A DNA stretch of 64,000 bases, from the NCBI RefSeq assembly GCF_001424875.1, contig NZ_LMCT01000023.1, positions 62,001 to 126,000 of the forward strand, read 5' to 3'. The notes beneath the pieces were generated by a model. The model was given only the letters and a program-made list of their open reading frames with translations, was not told where the DNA came from and made no database searches. Each line of letters opens with the position of its first letter. The first letter of the stretch is position 1. The stretch is from Kitasatospora sp. Root107 (GTDB taxonomy: Bacteria; Actinomycetota; Actinomycetes; Streptomycetales; Streptomycetaceae). This document shows, piece by piece, positions 41,431 through 52,500 of the stretch. Position numbers and translations under genes: made by a program.

Positions 41431-41457
41431 GTTTGCCGGGGCGCGTGGTCCGGTATT
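41431..41457 (+). promoter_or_regulatory. Sigma-B-type promoter candidate before the second sigma gene
   Basis: GTTT (41431-41434) and GGTATT (41452-41457), 17-nt spacer, resemble the GTTT / GGGTAT consensus of sigma-B-family promoters. This would make the gene a member of its own or the neighbouring sigma regulon. Confidence 0.45.
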
Positions 41458-41537
41458 GAGCTGGAGGGGTCGTTCGGCTCCGGGAACTGTCACTGGGTGA
41501 TACCCGTTGAACAGTCAGTCACAAGGGGGTGGGGAGC

Positions 41538-42440
41538 ATGTCCGGAGAGCTGGGCAGTGCGGAGGGCCACGGTATGACGGCGGCTCTCGTGTCGGTGGTC
41601 GAGCAGGTGACGGAGCAGCAGCGTCCGGCCCAGCAGATCCCGGCACAGCAGACGGCTTCGCCCGTCCTCACCGTGGACCGCACGCTGGACACCCGGACGC
41701 TGTCGCGTTCGCTGTTCCAGCGACTGGCCGTGCTGGAGCCGGGCACCGTCGAGCACACGTACGTCCGCGACACCCTGATCGAGCTCAACCTGCCACTGGT
41801 CCGGTACGCCTCCGCCCGCTTCCGCAGCCGGAACGAGCCGATGGAGGACATCGTCCAGGTCGGCACGATCGGCCTGATCAAGGCGATCGACCGGTTCGAC
41901 CCGGAGCGCGGCGTGGAGTTCCCGACCTTCGCGATGCCCACCGTGGTCGGCGAGATCAAGCGCTTCTTCCGGGACACCAGCTGGTCGGTCCGGGTCCCCC
42001 GGCGGCTGCAGGAGCTGCGGCTGGCGCTGACCAAGGCCGGCGACGAGCTGTCCCAGAAGCTCGACCGCTCCCCCACCGTCGCCGAGCTGGCGGTCTTCCT
42101 CGGCGTCAGCGACGAGGACGTGGTGGAGGGGCTCGCGGTCGGCAACGCGTACACCGCCAGCTCGCTGGACTCCACTCCCGGCGAGGAGGACGGCGACGGC
42201 CCGCTGGCCGACCGGCTCGGCTACGAGGACCTGGCGCTGGAGGGCGTCGAGTACCGCGAGTCGCTCAAGCCGCTGCTGGCCAAGCTGCCGCCGCGGGAGC
42301 GGAGGATCATCATGCTGCGCTTCTTCGGGAATCTGACGCAGTCCCAGATCGGCGAGGAGATCGGCATCTCGCAGATGCACGTCTCCCGGCTGCTGACCAA
42401 GACGCTGACCCAGCTGCGGGCCGGGCTGATCAGCGAGTAG
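41538..42440 (+). CDS. sigN: Sigma-B-family RNA polymerase sigma factor, SigN-like
   Basis: 300 residues. It shares the same regions as its neighbour (FRSRNEPMEDIVQVGTIGLI, MLRFFGNLTQSQIGEEIGIS) but diverges in region 3 (DTSWSVRVPRRLQELRLALT, LDRSPTVAELAVFLGVSDED). ATG after AAGGGGGTGGGGAGC. An 84-bp DNA segment in region 2 is identical to the first gene except one base. Position directly after sigF is like sigN of Streptomyces coelicolor; the symbol is tentative. A Gln-rich N-terminus precedes region 2. Confidence 0.83.
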   Translation: MSGELGSAEGHGMTAALVSVVEQVTEQQRPAQQIPAQQTASPVLTVDRTLDTRTLSRSLFQRLAVLEPGTVEHTYVRDTLIELNLPLVRYASARFRSRNEPMEDIVQVGTIGLIKAIDRFDPERGVEFPTFAMPTVVGEIKRFFRDTSWSVRVPRRLQELRLALTKAGDELSQKLDRSPTVAELAVFLGVSDEDVVEGLAVGNAYTASSLDSTPGEEDGDGPLADRLGYEDLALEGVEYRESLKPLLAKLPPRERRIIMLRFFGNLTQSQIGEEIGISQMHVSRLLTKTLTQLRAGLISE

Positions 42441-42443
42441 GCC

Positions 42444-43334
42444 TCAGAGCAGGAGGTTGGCGCGCAGGCCGGCCAGGACGGTGTCGTCGAGACCGAGACC
42501 GTCCTGCCAGAAGTGCCCGAACGAGGTCCAGCCGGTCGCGACCTCCTCGAAGGCCGCCTCCAGGTACTCCCGCTCGGCCCGGAAGACCGGCAGCAGCAGG
42601 GTCGGGTCCTTCATCAGGCCCTGGGTGCCGAAGCTCTCCATGATGTGCGCGATCAGCGCGGCCGAGCGGGTGTTGGTGAGCAGGTAGTCCTCGAACACGG
42701 TGTCCCGGTCGACGCCGAGCGCGGTCAGCGTGAGCGCGGCCACCCAGCCGGTCCGGTCCTTGCCCGCCGAGCAGTGGAACAGCACCGGCGGGCCGTCCGG
42801 CGCGGCCAGCAGCCGCAGCACGGTGGCGAACCGGTCCCGGGCCACCGGGTCGGTGACGAACCAGCGGTAGAGGCCGGTCATCATCCCGGCCGCCTTGCCG
42901 TTGCCGAGCAGCGCGAACTGCTTGTCCGCGTCCCGGTCGGCCAGCGCGTCGCGCAGCGCCACGTAGATGTCGAAGTCGGCGGCGAACACCGGCAGGTGGT
43001 GCAGGGTCGGACCCTCCATGCCGACCGGCTCGACGGTGAACGGCTCGGTGGAACGCGTGAGCTCGACCAGGTCGGCCGTGGGCAGACCGGGGATCAGGTC
43101 GGGGCCCGCCTCCCGGACCTCGTCCGTGCTGCGCAGGTCGACCACCCGGCGGACGCCGGCCGCGACCAGTAGGGCGCCGTCCTCGGCGGTGAGCCGGTTC
43201 AGCGCGTCCGCCCGCAGGGCGACACCGTGCCGCAGCACCGCGCCGTCCGTGGTCCGGTAGCCGCCGAGGTCGCGGGCGTTGGCCGCTCCCGACAGCCCGA
43301 GGCTGCGGGCGATCTCGGTGGACTGCTGGGTCAC
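42444..43334 (-). CDS. Tyrosine-protein phosphatase (PTP-like)
   Basis: 296 residues. The phosphatase loop is PVLFHCSAGKDRTGWVAALT (C-x5-R, about residue 183). The N-terminal NARDLGGYRTTDGAVLRHGV is typical of the bacterial Tyr/Ser phosphatase group (Y_phosphatase3, MptpB-like). I use the GTG at 43334 because GGAGG lies six bases upstream. Targets are unknown: phospho-Tyr, phospho-Ser or phosphoinositides are cleaved by relatives. Its stop lies three bases after the stop of the convergent sigma gene. Confidence 0.92.
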   Translation of the reverse strand: MTQQSTEIARSLGLSGAANARDLGGYRTTDGAVLRHGVALRADALNRLTAEDGALLVAAGVRRVVDLRSTDEVREAGPDLIPGLPTADLVELTRSTEPFTVEPVGMEGPTLHHLPVFAADFDIYVALRDALADRDADKQFALLGNGKAAGMMTGLYRWFVTDPVARDRFATVLRLLAAPDGPPVLFHCSAGKDRTGWVAALTLTALGVDRDTVFEDYLLTNTRSAALIAHIMESFGTQGLMKDPTLLLPVFRAEREYLEAAFEEVATGWTSFGHFWQDGLGLDDTVLAGLRANLLL

Positions 43335-43421
43335 GGGGGCCTCCGGTGGCACTGGTGTACGGGTCGCTCGGGCCCGGCCAGTCTAGGTTCTGTCCGGTCG
43401 GGCCCGTCGCGTCCGCGCGCA

Positions 43422-43458
43422 GCGCCGGGCACCCGGCCGGAGCCAGGTGCCCGGGCGC
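43422..43458 (-). terminator. Terminator of the small membrane protein gene
   Basis: GCGCCGGGCACC (43422-43433) pairs with GGTGCCC plus GGGCGC (43446-43458), one bulged G. It is downstream of the minus-strand gene at 43485-43688. Confidence 0.7.
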
Positions 43459-43484
43459 CGCCGAGTGCCTACGTGGCGGAGTGG

Positions 43485-43688
43485 TTACTTGACGGCCAGC
43501 CAGATCACGGCGCCGAGCACCAGCAGAGCGACGACCGCAATGCCGGCGAACAGGCCGGTGCGGTTGCTGTTGCCACTGGCGCTGCCGTAGGTGGTGACCG
43601 AACCGGGCGCCTGGGCGGCCGGGGTCTCTTCGACGAACGCCCGGAACATCTGGGTGTTGCCGGCGGGGTCGTAGTCGTTGTCAGCCAT
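43485..43688 (-). CDS. Conserved small membrane protein
   Basis: 67 residues. A hydrophilic N-terminus (MADNDYDPAGNTQMFRAFVE, then ETPAAQAPGSVTTYGSASGN) precedes one membrane helix, TGLFAGIAVVALLVLGAVIW, and a short tail. The tail-anchored layout with a conserved NTQMFRAF segment is seen in many Streptomyces small proteins. Function unknown. It is followed by its own terminator. Confidence 0.78.
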   Translation of the reverse strand: MADNDYDPAGNTQMFRAFVEETPAAQAPGSVTTYGSASGNSNRTGLFAGIAVVALLVLGAVIWLAVK

Positions 43689-43852
43689 GGCAGGACTCTA
43701 GCCAACCCTGCCGGTCGGGGAACACCCCGGACCCCTCGTAGGAGTGACCGGCCGCCGGCCGGCGACCGGTGACTGCAACGGGCATGCGACAGCCTCGTGA
43801 AGAGTGGCCCCGGACCGGAATGGCGATCCGCGTGATCCGGTTGACTCCGGTC

Positions 43853-44821
43853 ATGACCGACAACCTCAGCGACGCTCCCCACAAGGTGACCCTCGGCGGT
43901 TCGGATCTCGCCGTGTCCACCCTCTCGCTCGGCGGCAACGTGTTCGGCTGGACCGCCGACCGGGCGGAGTCCTTCGCCGTACTCGACGCGTACGCGGCCG
44001 GCGGCGGCAACTTCGTCGACACCGCCGACGTGTACTCGTCCTGGGTGCCGGGCAACACCGGCGGCGAGTCCGAGACCATCATCGGCGACTGGCTGCGCAG
44101 CCGGGCCAACCGCGCCGACATCGTGCTGGCGACCAAGGTCGGCGCCCACCCGGAGGCCAGCGGGCTGTCCGCCGTGACCGTCAAGGCCGCGGTCGAGGAC
44201 TCGCTGCGCCGGCTCGGGGTCGACCACATCGACCTGCTCTACACCCACCGGGACGACACCGGGACGCCGGTCGATGAGTTCGTCCCCGCCCTCGACCAGC
44301 TGGTGCGGGAGGGCAAGGTCCGGGCGGTGGCCGCCTCCAACATCAGCGCGGAGCGGCTCACCGAGGCGCTGGAGTTCTCGGCCCGGGAGGGCCTGGCGGC
44401 GTACGTCGCGGTGCAGCCGCACTACAACCTGGTCTCCCGCAGCACGTACGAGGGGCCGCTCGCCGACGTGGTCGCGGCGCACGGGCTGTCCGCCGTGCCG
44501 TACTACGCACTCGCCTCCGGCTTCCTGACCGGCAAGTACCGGCCGGGCGGCGGCACGGTGCAGAGCGCCCGGGCGCTCGGCGCCGCGCGCTACCTGGAGG
44601 ACCCGCGCGGGCCGAAGGTGCTGGACGCCCTCGACCAGGTCGCCGCCGCACACGGCGTGGCGCCGGCCACCGTCGCACTGGCCTGGCTGGCCGCGCAGCC
44701 GACCGTCGCCGCGCCGATCGCCAGCGCGCGGACGGTGGAGCAGCTGCCGCCCCTGCTGGCGGCGGGCCGGCTGGAGCTCGAGGCGACGGAGCTGGCGCTG
44801 CTGGACGCGGCCTCGGCCTGA
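43853..44821 (+). CDS. Aldo/keto reductase
   Basis: 322 residues. TIM-barrel motifs: GGNFVDTADVYSSWVPGNTG (Asp and Tyr of the catalytic tetrad), ADIVLATKVGAHP (Lys) and HIDLLYTHRDDTGTPVDEFV (His). VRAVAASNIS and the C-terminal VAAPIASARTVEQL NADPH-binding loop follow. Such enzymes reduce carbonyl compounds with NADPH. The substrate is unknown; no operon partner. The upstream frame is open to 43769, but MTDNLSDAPHKVTL is the natural start. Confidence 0.92.
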   Translation: MTDNLSDAPHKVTLGGSDLAVSTLSLGGNVFGWTADRAESFAVLDAYAAGGGNFVDTADVYSSWVPGNTGGESETIIGDWLRSRANRADIVLATKVGAHPEASGLSAVTVKAAVEDSLRRLGVDHIDLLYTHRDDTGTPVDEFVPALDQLVREGKVRAVAASNISAERLTEALEFSAREGLAAYVAVQPHYNLVSRSTYEGPLADVVAAHGLSAVPYYALASGFLTGKYRPGGGTVQSARALGAARYLEDPRGPKVLDALDQVAAAHGVAPATVALAWLAAQPTVAAPIASARTVEQLPPLLAAGRLELEATELALLDAASA

Positions 44822-44857
44822 CGGGGTGGCAGGCTGACGGTGGGTCGGCTGACGGCG

Positions 44858-44926
44858 CATCGGGGTGCGGGGGCCGCGCGAGCTGACGGATTGGCAGCTC
44901 GCGCGGACTCCCGTCGCACCCCGATG
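44858..44926. terminator. Long two-part hairpin terminator
   Basis: CATCGGGGTGCG (44858-44869) pairs with CGCACCCCGATG (44915-44926) and, inside it, CCGCGCGAGCTG (44874-44885) pairs with CAGCTCGCGCGG (44895-44906). It lies between convergent genes. Confidence 0.85.
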
Positions 44927-44943
44927 AGCGCACGGGCACCGCG

Positions 44944-45882
44944 CTACGGGCGGCCGAAGTGGGTGGGGAAGTACCCCTTGCTCAGGGTCGAGACGCGGAT
45001 GGTGGTGCCGGGGCGGGCGGCTTCCAGGTACTTGTTGTCGCCGAGGTAGATGGCGACATGGTGGATGCCCGAGGCCCGGCTGCTGTTGGACCAGAAGATC
45101 AGGTCACCCCGGCGGAGTTCGCCCGACCCGATGTGGCTGACGGCCGCGTACTGGTCGTCCGCGACCCGCGGCAGGTTGATCCCGGCCCGGCGGTACGCCT
45201 GCTGCACCAGGCCGGAGCAGTCGAAGCCGGACGGGCCGTTGCCGCCCCAGATGTACGGCTTGCCGAGTTGGGCCGAGGCGAAGGCGATCGCCGATTCGAT
45301 GCTGCCGTCGGCAGGCGTCGAGGGCGTCGTCGGAGGGGCGGGCGTGGGGGCCGGAGTGGTGCTGCCGCCGCCGGACTGGCCGGTGCGGGCCTGGTACACC
45401 GAGAGATGGCTGGTGTAGCGCCACTCGCCGCTGCTGTTCTTGAACCAGTACTTCGAGCCATCCCAACCCTGCTGGATACCACCGGAGTTGGTGGACGATC
45501 CGGCAGAGGAGGAGCCCGAGCCCGACCCGGTGCGGGACTGGTAGACCGAGAGGTAACTGGTGTAGCGCCACTCGCCGTTGGCGTTCTTGAACCAGTACTT
45601 CGAACCGTCCCAACCCTGCTTGCTGGGCGCCGGCATGGCGTTCGCGGTGGTCACCCCCAGCCCGAGCCCGACCACTCCCGCACCGGCCAGCACGGTGGTG
45701 GCGACACAGGTGGCACGGACCGCCCGATGTATTCGGCCGCCGTCAGTGCCGCCGGGTCCGGCGGCACTCCGGTCCCCGAGCAGTCGGCGGGCGGCGGCCA
45801 GGCAGTGGGCGCAGGTGCACGGTCCGGCGGTCGGGGAGATGTCGGAGAAACCGATCAGGGAGGGGTCGGTGGCTATCTTCAC
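44944..45882 (-). CDS. NlpC/P60 cell-wall hydrolase with two WDGSKYWF repeats
   Basis: 312 residues. The first 55 residues are cytoplasmic-like and hold a Cys group, PCTCAHCLAAARRL. Then comes a membrane/signal segment (VATTVLAGAGVVGLGLGVTT), two near-identical repeats of about 35 residues with the core QGWDGSKYWFKN and GEWRYTS, separated by a Gly/Ser linker, a Pro/Thr linker and the NlpC/P60 domain: Cys in PSGFDCSGLVQQAYRRA, His in SGIHHVAIYLGDNKYLEAA. It would cut peptidoglycan peptides outside the membrane. Its GTG overlaps the SPFH stop (GTGA), so translation is coupled. Confidence 0.92.
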   Translation of the reverse strand: MKIATDPSLIGFSDISPTAGPCTCAHCLAAARRLLGDRSAAGPGGTDGGRIHRAVRATCVATTVLAGAGVVGLGLGVTTANAMPAPSKQGWDGSKYWFKNANGEWRYTSYLSVYQSRTGSGSGSSSAGSSTNSGGIQQGWDGSKYWFKNSSGEWRYTSHLSVYQARTGQSGGGSTTPAPTPAPPTTPSTPADGSIESAIAFASAQLGKPYIWGGNGPSGFDCSGLVQQAYRRAGINLPRVADDQYAAVSHIGSGELRRGDLIFWSNSSRASGIHHVAIYLGDNKYLEAARPGTTIRVSTLSKGYFPTHFGRP

Positions 45883-47102
45883 GCGGGCTTTCCTTCCTTC
45901 CTCGCGGCCCGGGCGGCCGGCGAGGGTACTGAGGCGGCCACCCCGGCGGGGGCGACGAACGCGACCAGCAGGTGCTCCATCAGCGCGCTGCGGGCCGCCT
46001 CGTCCAACTCGTGGGCAGTGGCCCGCTCCAGGCGGCGGACCGCGAGGGCGGCGGCCTCGACCGCGTCGTCCACCAGGACGGTCCGCAGACCGGCGTCCAG
46101 GTCGGCGAGGCGGCGGCGGCGCATGCTCTCGGCCACCTCCGGCGCGTAGTCGAGGGCGAGCGGCTGGACCGAGTAGACCTCGATCCCGGCCGGAGCCGCC
46201 TCGGCGGCCAGCGACCTGGTCAGCTCGTCGGCGAACCACTGGCCGTCCCGCAGGGCGGGGCCGGGAACGGAGTTGCTGTCGCAGGGCAGGGCACTCGCGG
46301 TACGGGTGAGCACCGCGTGCACCTGCTCGCGCAGGTAGTCCTCGTGTTCGGCGATGGCGAGCGTCGCCCTGGCCGTGTCCCGGACCCGCCAGACGATCAG
46401 CAGTCGGACCACGATCGGGGTACCGGTGCGGTCGGCGACCTGGACCGGCTCGCTGCGCCAGTGGCGCAGCCGGATGTCCACCCGACGGCGGCGCAGCAGG
46501 GGGTTGACCCAGAGCAGGCCGGTACGGCGGACGGTTCCCCGGTAGCGGCCCCAGCGGGTGAGCACCCGGGTCTCGCCACCGGCGTTGACCAGCAGTCCGG
46601 CCAGCGTCACCAGCGCCAGCAGTCCGGCCGCCGAGACGGCGGCGATCGAGGCGGCGGTGATCTCAGCCCCGCCACTGGCCTCGGCTGCACCGCTGCGGAG
46701 GTCGGGCAGTGCGTCCAGGTGCGGGATCACCCCGGCCCGGGCGAGTACCAGGACCACGCCGGCCAGCGCGGACAGCAGGACCAGCAGTGCGAGCCAGCCG
46801 GGCAGCGAACGGGCCTGCTGCTCACGGAGGGTGGCATCGGTCCGGGGCGGACGGCGGCTCGCCCGGGACTCGCTGCTCGACGCGCCGACCGGCTCGGTGA
46901 CCGGCGTGCTGATCGGCGTGGTGACCGGACCGCCGTCGAGCTCGTCCTGGACGATCACCGGCCGGGCCTTGATCAACGGCTTGGCGACCGCGTCCGCGAC
47001 CGCCTTGCTGAGCTGGGTGGCACCGCCGCCACGCTGGGGCAGCTCGGGCGGGGCGGGAGGCCAGGAGTTGGGTCGCGGCGAAGATTCGCGGGTGACGTCC
47101 AT
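45879..47102 (-). CDS. SPFH/band-7-domain membrane protein
   Basis: 407 residues. An Arg/Pro/Ser-rich cytoplasmic N-terminus (about 100 residues) precedes two membrane helices (WLALLVLLSALAGVVLVLAR and ISAASIAAVSAAGLLALVTL-like). The SPFH domain follows: GGETRVLTRWGRYRGTVRRT, VDIRLRHWRSEPVQVADRTG, and VVRLLIVWRVRDTARATLAI. SPFH proteins (flotillin/stomatin-like) form oligomers that organise membrane proteases and hydrolases. Coupling to an NlpC/P60 hydrolase suggests that it positions or controls that enzyme. A site AAGGAA precedes the ATG. Confidence 0.9.
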   Translation of the reverse strand: MDVTRESSPRPNSWPPAPPELPQRGGGATQLSKAVADAVAKPLIKARPVIVQDELDGGPVTTPISTPVTEPVGASSSESRASRRPPRTDATLREQQARSLPGWLALLVLLSALAGVVLVLARAGVIPHLDALPDLRSGAAEASGGAEITAASIAAVSAAGLLALVTLAGLLVNAGGETRVLTRWGRYRGTVRRTGLLWVNPLLRRRRVDIRLRHWRSEPVQVADRTGTPIVVRLLIVWRVRDTARATLAIAEHEDYLREQVHAVLTRTASALPCDSNSVPGPALRDGQWFADELTRSLAAEAAPAGIEVYSVQPLALDYAPEVAESMRRRRLADLDAGLRTVLVDDAVEAAALAVRRLERATAHELDEAARSALMEHLLVAFVAPAGVAASVPSPAARAARKEGKPA

Positions 47103-47178
47103 GCACGGTTCCTTGGGGGTCGGTGTGTCGCGCAACGGGCGGCCCGGATCTGACGGGCGGTGCCAGATTCAGGCTAAG

Positions 47179-47193
47179 TTGATAAGTCATCAA
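47179..47193. promoter_or_regulatory. Short A+T-rich dyad upstream of the SPFH operon
   Basis: TTGAT-AAGTC-ATCAA is a perfect dyad in an unusually A+T-rich stretch (47170-47210) about 80 bp before the SPFH start. Promoter or operator candidate. Confidence 0.4.
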
Positions 47194-47226
47194 ATGCGAC
47201 ATTTAGTGCGCGGCGTGTCGCAGCTT

Positions 47227-47260
47227 ATCTGACGGCGCGTCGGACGACGCGCCGTCAGAT
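47227..47260 (-). terminator. Terminator of the surface-protein gene
   Basis: ATCTGACGGCGCGTC (47227-47241) pairs perfectly with GACGCGCCGTCAGAT (47246-47260). It follows the stop of the large minus-strand gene by seven bases and separates it from the SPFH operon. Confidence 0.88.
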
Positions 47261-47267
47261 CCCCAGC

Positions 47268-50348
<3,081 letters not shown>

Positions 50349-50623
50349 CCGGCTCTCCTTCGGTGTCGGCCGCCAACCGGTGCGGCAGGCATAAGTTCTG
50401 ACAAAACGGAATCACGATCTGGAGTCCGTCATACCGTGACACCGCGAGGAATGCCCCAGTGCTACCCGATTGGCGGTCACTCGTCCGGCAGCCTAGGAAA
50501 CTGACGGGTTATCCGTTTTCAGCCACTCGGGGTTGGTGGCCAACCGGCCGTTACTGTCCGGCGCTTGACCGTTCATTACTGATACCTGTTCGAATAATTC
50601 GCAGCTTGCGTAGAATCTGCGCA
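50349..50623. promoter_or_regulatory. Divergent promoter region, surface protein / flavohaemoglobin
   Basis: 275 bp without a gene. TAGAAT at 50611-50616 ends seven bases before the GTG of the plus-strand gene, fitting a leaderless promoter, and no ribosome binding site is present. A TTGACC is seen near 50566 but is too far for the same promoter. Confidence 0.45.
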
Positions 50624-51805
50624 GTGTCCTTCGACCCCGCGCTCATCCGCGCCAGCTTCGCCGTCGTCGAGCGCCGGGCCGACCAGCTGGTCAAGTACTT
50701 CTACGTGCACCTGTTCGCACACAGCCCGGAGCTCCGCCGACTGTTCCCCGCGGAGCTGACCGAGCAGCGCGACCGCCTGTTCAACGCGCTCACCCAGGTG
50801 GTGCTCCAGCTCGAACAGCCGGACCAGTTCACCGAGTACCTGCGCGCGCTCGGCCGGGACCACCGGAAGTTCCAGGCTGCCGCCGAGCACTACCCCGCCG
50901 TCGGAGCCAGCCTGCTCGCCGCGCTGCGGCACTTCTCCGGCCACTCCTGGACCCAGGAGATCGAGAAGGCCTGGTCCGAGGCGTACACGGTGATCTCGCA
51001 GACCATGCTCGAGAGTGCCCAGGCCGACGCCCAGGCCCCGGCCTGGTGGGAGGCCGAGGTGACGGACCGTCGGCGGGCGGCCGCCGACCTGGTGGTGCTC
51101 ACCCTCCGGCCCGATCGCCCGTACCCCTACACGGCCGGCCAGTACCTCTCGCTCAGCTCGCCCCGGCTCCCCCGGCTCTGGCGCTCGTACACGATCGCGG
51201 GCGCGCCGCGCACCGACGGCACCCTGGAGCTGCACGTCCGCCGGGTGTTCGGCGGGCAGCTGAGCAGCCTGCTGGTGAACGACGTACTGCCCGGCGAGAC
51301 GCTGCTGCTCGGCCCGCCGATCGGGGACACCGTGGTCGACCAGCGCTCCGACCGGCCGCTGCTGGCCGTGGCCGGCGGCACCGGTTGGGCCACCGTCAAG
51401 GCGCTGATCGAGCAGCTGGCCCGCGGCCGGGAGCGTTCGGCCACCGTCTTCCTGGCCGCCCGGCAGGACGCCGACCAGTACGACCTGTCGGCCGTCCGGG
51501 CCCTGGTCGCCGAACACGCCTGGCTGGAGGTGGTGCTGGCGGCTCCCGAGGACGGCGCCGAGCGGGAGGCGGCGGTGGACCTGCTGCGGACCGGCCTGCG
51601 GCACGTCTCCGACTGGTCCGGCCACGACATCTACCTCAGCGGCCCACCGGACCTCGCGCCCGAACTCGCCGAACTGCTGGTCGAGCTGCACGCCGAACCC
51701 GAACTGATCCGGTACGACCCCGCGCCGTTGACCGCGCGCAGCGGCCGGCCGCTCTCCTCGTCCGAGTGGTTCCTCACCCCCCGGTCCGCACCGTGGGTCC
51801 GGTGA
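50624..51805 (+). CDS. Flavohaemoglobin-like protein (globin plus FAD/NAD reductase domains)
   Basis: 393 residues. Globin domain (1-135): YFYVHLFAHSPELRRLFPAE, and the proximal His region GRDHRKFQAAAEHYPAVGAS. FAD-binding domain (145-235) has YTAGQYLSLSSPRLPRLWRS followed by YTIAGAP (the RxYS-like motif reads RSYT). NAD-binding domain: LAVAGGTGWATVKALIEQLA and HDIYLSGPPDLAPELAELL. Classical flavohaemoglobins convert NO to nitrate using NADH. The globin part is diverged and short; whether NO is the substrate is not shown. Confidence 0.88.
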   Translation: MSFDPALIRASFAVVERRADQLVKYFYVHLFAHSPELRRLFPAELTEQRDRLFNALTQVVLQLEQPDQFTEYLRALGRDHRKFQAAAEHYPAVGASLLAALRHFSGHSWTQEIEKAWSEAYTVISQTMLESAQADAQAPAWWEAEVTDRRRAAADLVVLTLRPDRPYPYTAGQYLSLSSPRLPRLWRSYTIAGAPRTDGTLELHVRRVFGGQLSSLLVNDVLPGETLLLGPPIGDTVVDQRSDRPLLAVAGGTGWATVKALIEQLARGRERSATVFLAARQDADQYDLSAVRALVAEHAWLEVVLAAPEDGAEREAAVDLLRTGLRHVSDWSGHDIYLSGPPDLAPELAELLVELHAEPELIRYDPAPLTARSGRPLSSSEWFLTPRSAPWVR

Positions 51806-51849
51806 CCGGGCGAGTCGGGTGGCCGTGCGAGTTGGGTGGCCGGGAACGG

Positions 51850-51882
51850 CGAAGGCCCCGGGCGATGAACCCGGGGCCTTCG
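51850..51882. terminator. Terminator shared by flavohaemoglobin and tRNA-Arg genes
   Basis: CGAAGGCCCCGGG (51850-51862) pairs perfectly with CCCGGGGCCTTCG (51870-51882), 7-nt loop, between convergent transcription units. Confidence 0.88.
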
Positions 51883-51887
51883 ATCTG

Positions 51888-51960
51888 TGCGCTCAGCAGG
51901 ATTCGAACCTGCAACCTCTTGATCCGTAGTCAAGTGCTCTATCCGTTGAGCTATGAGCGC
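51888..51960 (-). tRNA. tRNA-Arg (ACG), copy 1
   Basis: 73 nt, acceptor GCGCTCA / TGAGCGC, anticodon stem CTTGA / TCAAG with loop CTACGGA (anticodon ACG), T loop TTCGAAT. CCA is not encoded. A34 is the substrate of TadA, encoded at 38645-39142. Confidence 0.96.
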
Positions 51961-52002
51961 TCGGGCGGCCCAACTGACAGGCCGCAGAGCGGTGGTGCGT
52001 GG

Positions 52003-52075
52003 TGCGCTCAGCAGGATTCGAACCTGCAACCTCTTGATCCGTAGTCAAGTGCTCTATCCGTTGAGCTATGAGCGC
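52003..52075 (-). tRNA. tRNA-Arg (ACG), copy 2
   Basis: Identical over all 73 nt to the copy at 51888-51960; the 42-bp spacer is unrelated. Both are probably processed from one transcript that ends at the hairpin at 51850-51882. Confidence 0.96.
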
Positions 52076-52169
52076 TCGCCCCGTGCGGCCTGGGCCTTGC
52101 GGGGCGGTGCGGAAGCAACATTACATGACCCTCGACCTGGGGCGAAATCGATTGCCCCGGGCTACGACA

Positions 52170-52202
52170 GGAGCCCCGCCGGTCTCTGACCGACGGGGCT
52201 CC
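52170..52202 (-). terminator. Terminator of tRNA-Ser(GCT)
   Basis: GGAGCCCCG-C-CGGTC (52170-52184) pairs with GACCG-A-CGGGGCTCC (52188-52202), one mismatch, three bases after the tRNA 3' end. Confidence 0.85.
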
Positions 52203-52204
52203 AG

Positions 52205-52298
52205 TGGCGGAGGCTGAGGGATTTGAACCCTCGATGGGCTTGAAGGCCCAAACCGCATTAGCAGTGCGGCGCCATAGACCGGACTAGGCGAAGCCTCC
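52205..52298 (-). tRNA. tRNA-Ser (GCT)
   Basis: 94-nt type II tRNA with acceptor GGAGGCT / AGCCTCC, anticodon stem CCGCA / TGCGG and loop CTGCTAA (anticodon GCT), long variable arm, T loop TTCAAAT and encoded CCA. Confidence 0.96.
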
Positions 52299-52500
52299 TC
52301 CACGACGGACCACACCGACCAGCGGTGCACTCCGTGCGACTGAGATGATGCCACAACCCCAAGGCCTGACACCAACCACCGACAACGTTACCGGCCGGGT
52401 CGTCCACGGCGCAAAGAAGAATGAGATACTCCAGTCTCCCGAGGAGAGCGCGAGCCGCCGGTCGCACGCCGTGATGCAAGCCGTGAGGAGACCTGTCGAC

